This document shows positions 5,375-5,387 of a DNA stretch of 5,387 bases, piece by piece (within the stretch, counting starts at the first letter, position 1; each line of letters starts with the position of its first letter). The notes under the pieces were generated by a model. It did no database searches, had not been told where the DNA came from, and saw only the letters and a program-made list of their open reading frames with translations. The translations under genes were made by a program, and so were the position numbers. The DNA comes from Hyphomicrobiales bacterium (GTDB lineage Bacteria; Pseudomonadota; Alphaproteobacteria; Rhizobiales; Beijerinckiaceae): positions 1 through 5,387 of the forward strand of contig PXAW01000146.1 of the NCBI GenBank assembly GCA_003567055.1, in the 5' to 3' direction.

Positions 5375-5387
5375 ATGGACAAGCGAA
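5375..5387 (+). CDS. Start of an unidentified gene, cut by the window edge
   Basis: An ATG at 5375 opens a frame (Met-Asp-Lys-Arg) that runs off the right edge. AGGGGG at 5357-5362 is 12 bases upstream, rather far, but the stop of the nine-codon ORF lies only 5 bases before it, allowing re-initiation. Four residues do not identify the product. In comparable elements a site-specific recombinase or a toxin gene would be plausible next; this is a guess from context. Confidence 0.3.

Overview
The window is G+C-rich and reads entirely on the + strand. Codons strongly prefer G or C in the third position, and the gene families resemble those of integrated mobile elements (ICE, prophage or integrated-plasmid type) in Alphaproteobacteria. 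This host assignment is an inference from style and family memory; the window holds no rRNA, tRNA or housekeeping marker. No CRISPR array, transposase or complete integrase is visible.

Layout, left to right. (a) 1-780: three small accessory genes: the 3' end of a DUF5659-like protein, a 73-aa protein overlapping it by 8 bp, and a 77-aa conserved-looking protein that starts after a 137-base gap containing inverted repeats. (b) 770-3618: the core pair. The first is a 296-aa primase-like protein with a CHC2-type zinc site and a Toprim domain. The second is a 653-aa P-loop ATPase that looks like a phage or plasmid helicase. They are coupled by an ATGA overlap. (c) 3615-4901: three genes of unknown function. 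They are a TubC-N-like plus zinc-finger protein, a 224-aa protein with an HVHVH motif, and a small cysteine-rich HGGxSTG-type protein nested out of frame over the 3' end of the previous gene. (d) 4902-5154: an intergenic stretch with a candidate terminator, a triple GGAATCC repeat and a 13-bp palindrome. (e) 5155-5387: a Phd/YefM antitoxin, a 9-codon ORF behind a perfect Shine-Dalgarno sequence, and the first codons of a further gene cut by the window edge.

Start and stop codons overlap at nearly every junction from 770 to 4901 (11 bp, ATGA, GTGA, ATGA, then 143 bp), so this part is almost certainly one translationally coupled transcript. The likely reading is a replication or DNA-processing operon of an integrated element, with zinc- or histidine-rich accessory proteins, followed by a separately transcribed stability or integration module. 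The primase and helicase roles follow from visible motifs; the roles of the accessory proteins are not known. The most interesting open points are the three uncharacterised genes locked into the replication operon, the 143-bp dual-frame overlap, and an antitoxin with no toxin gene in the usual position.
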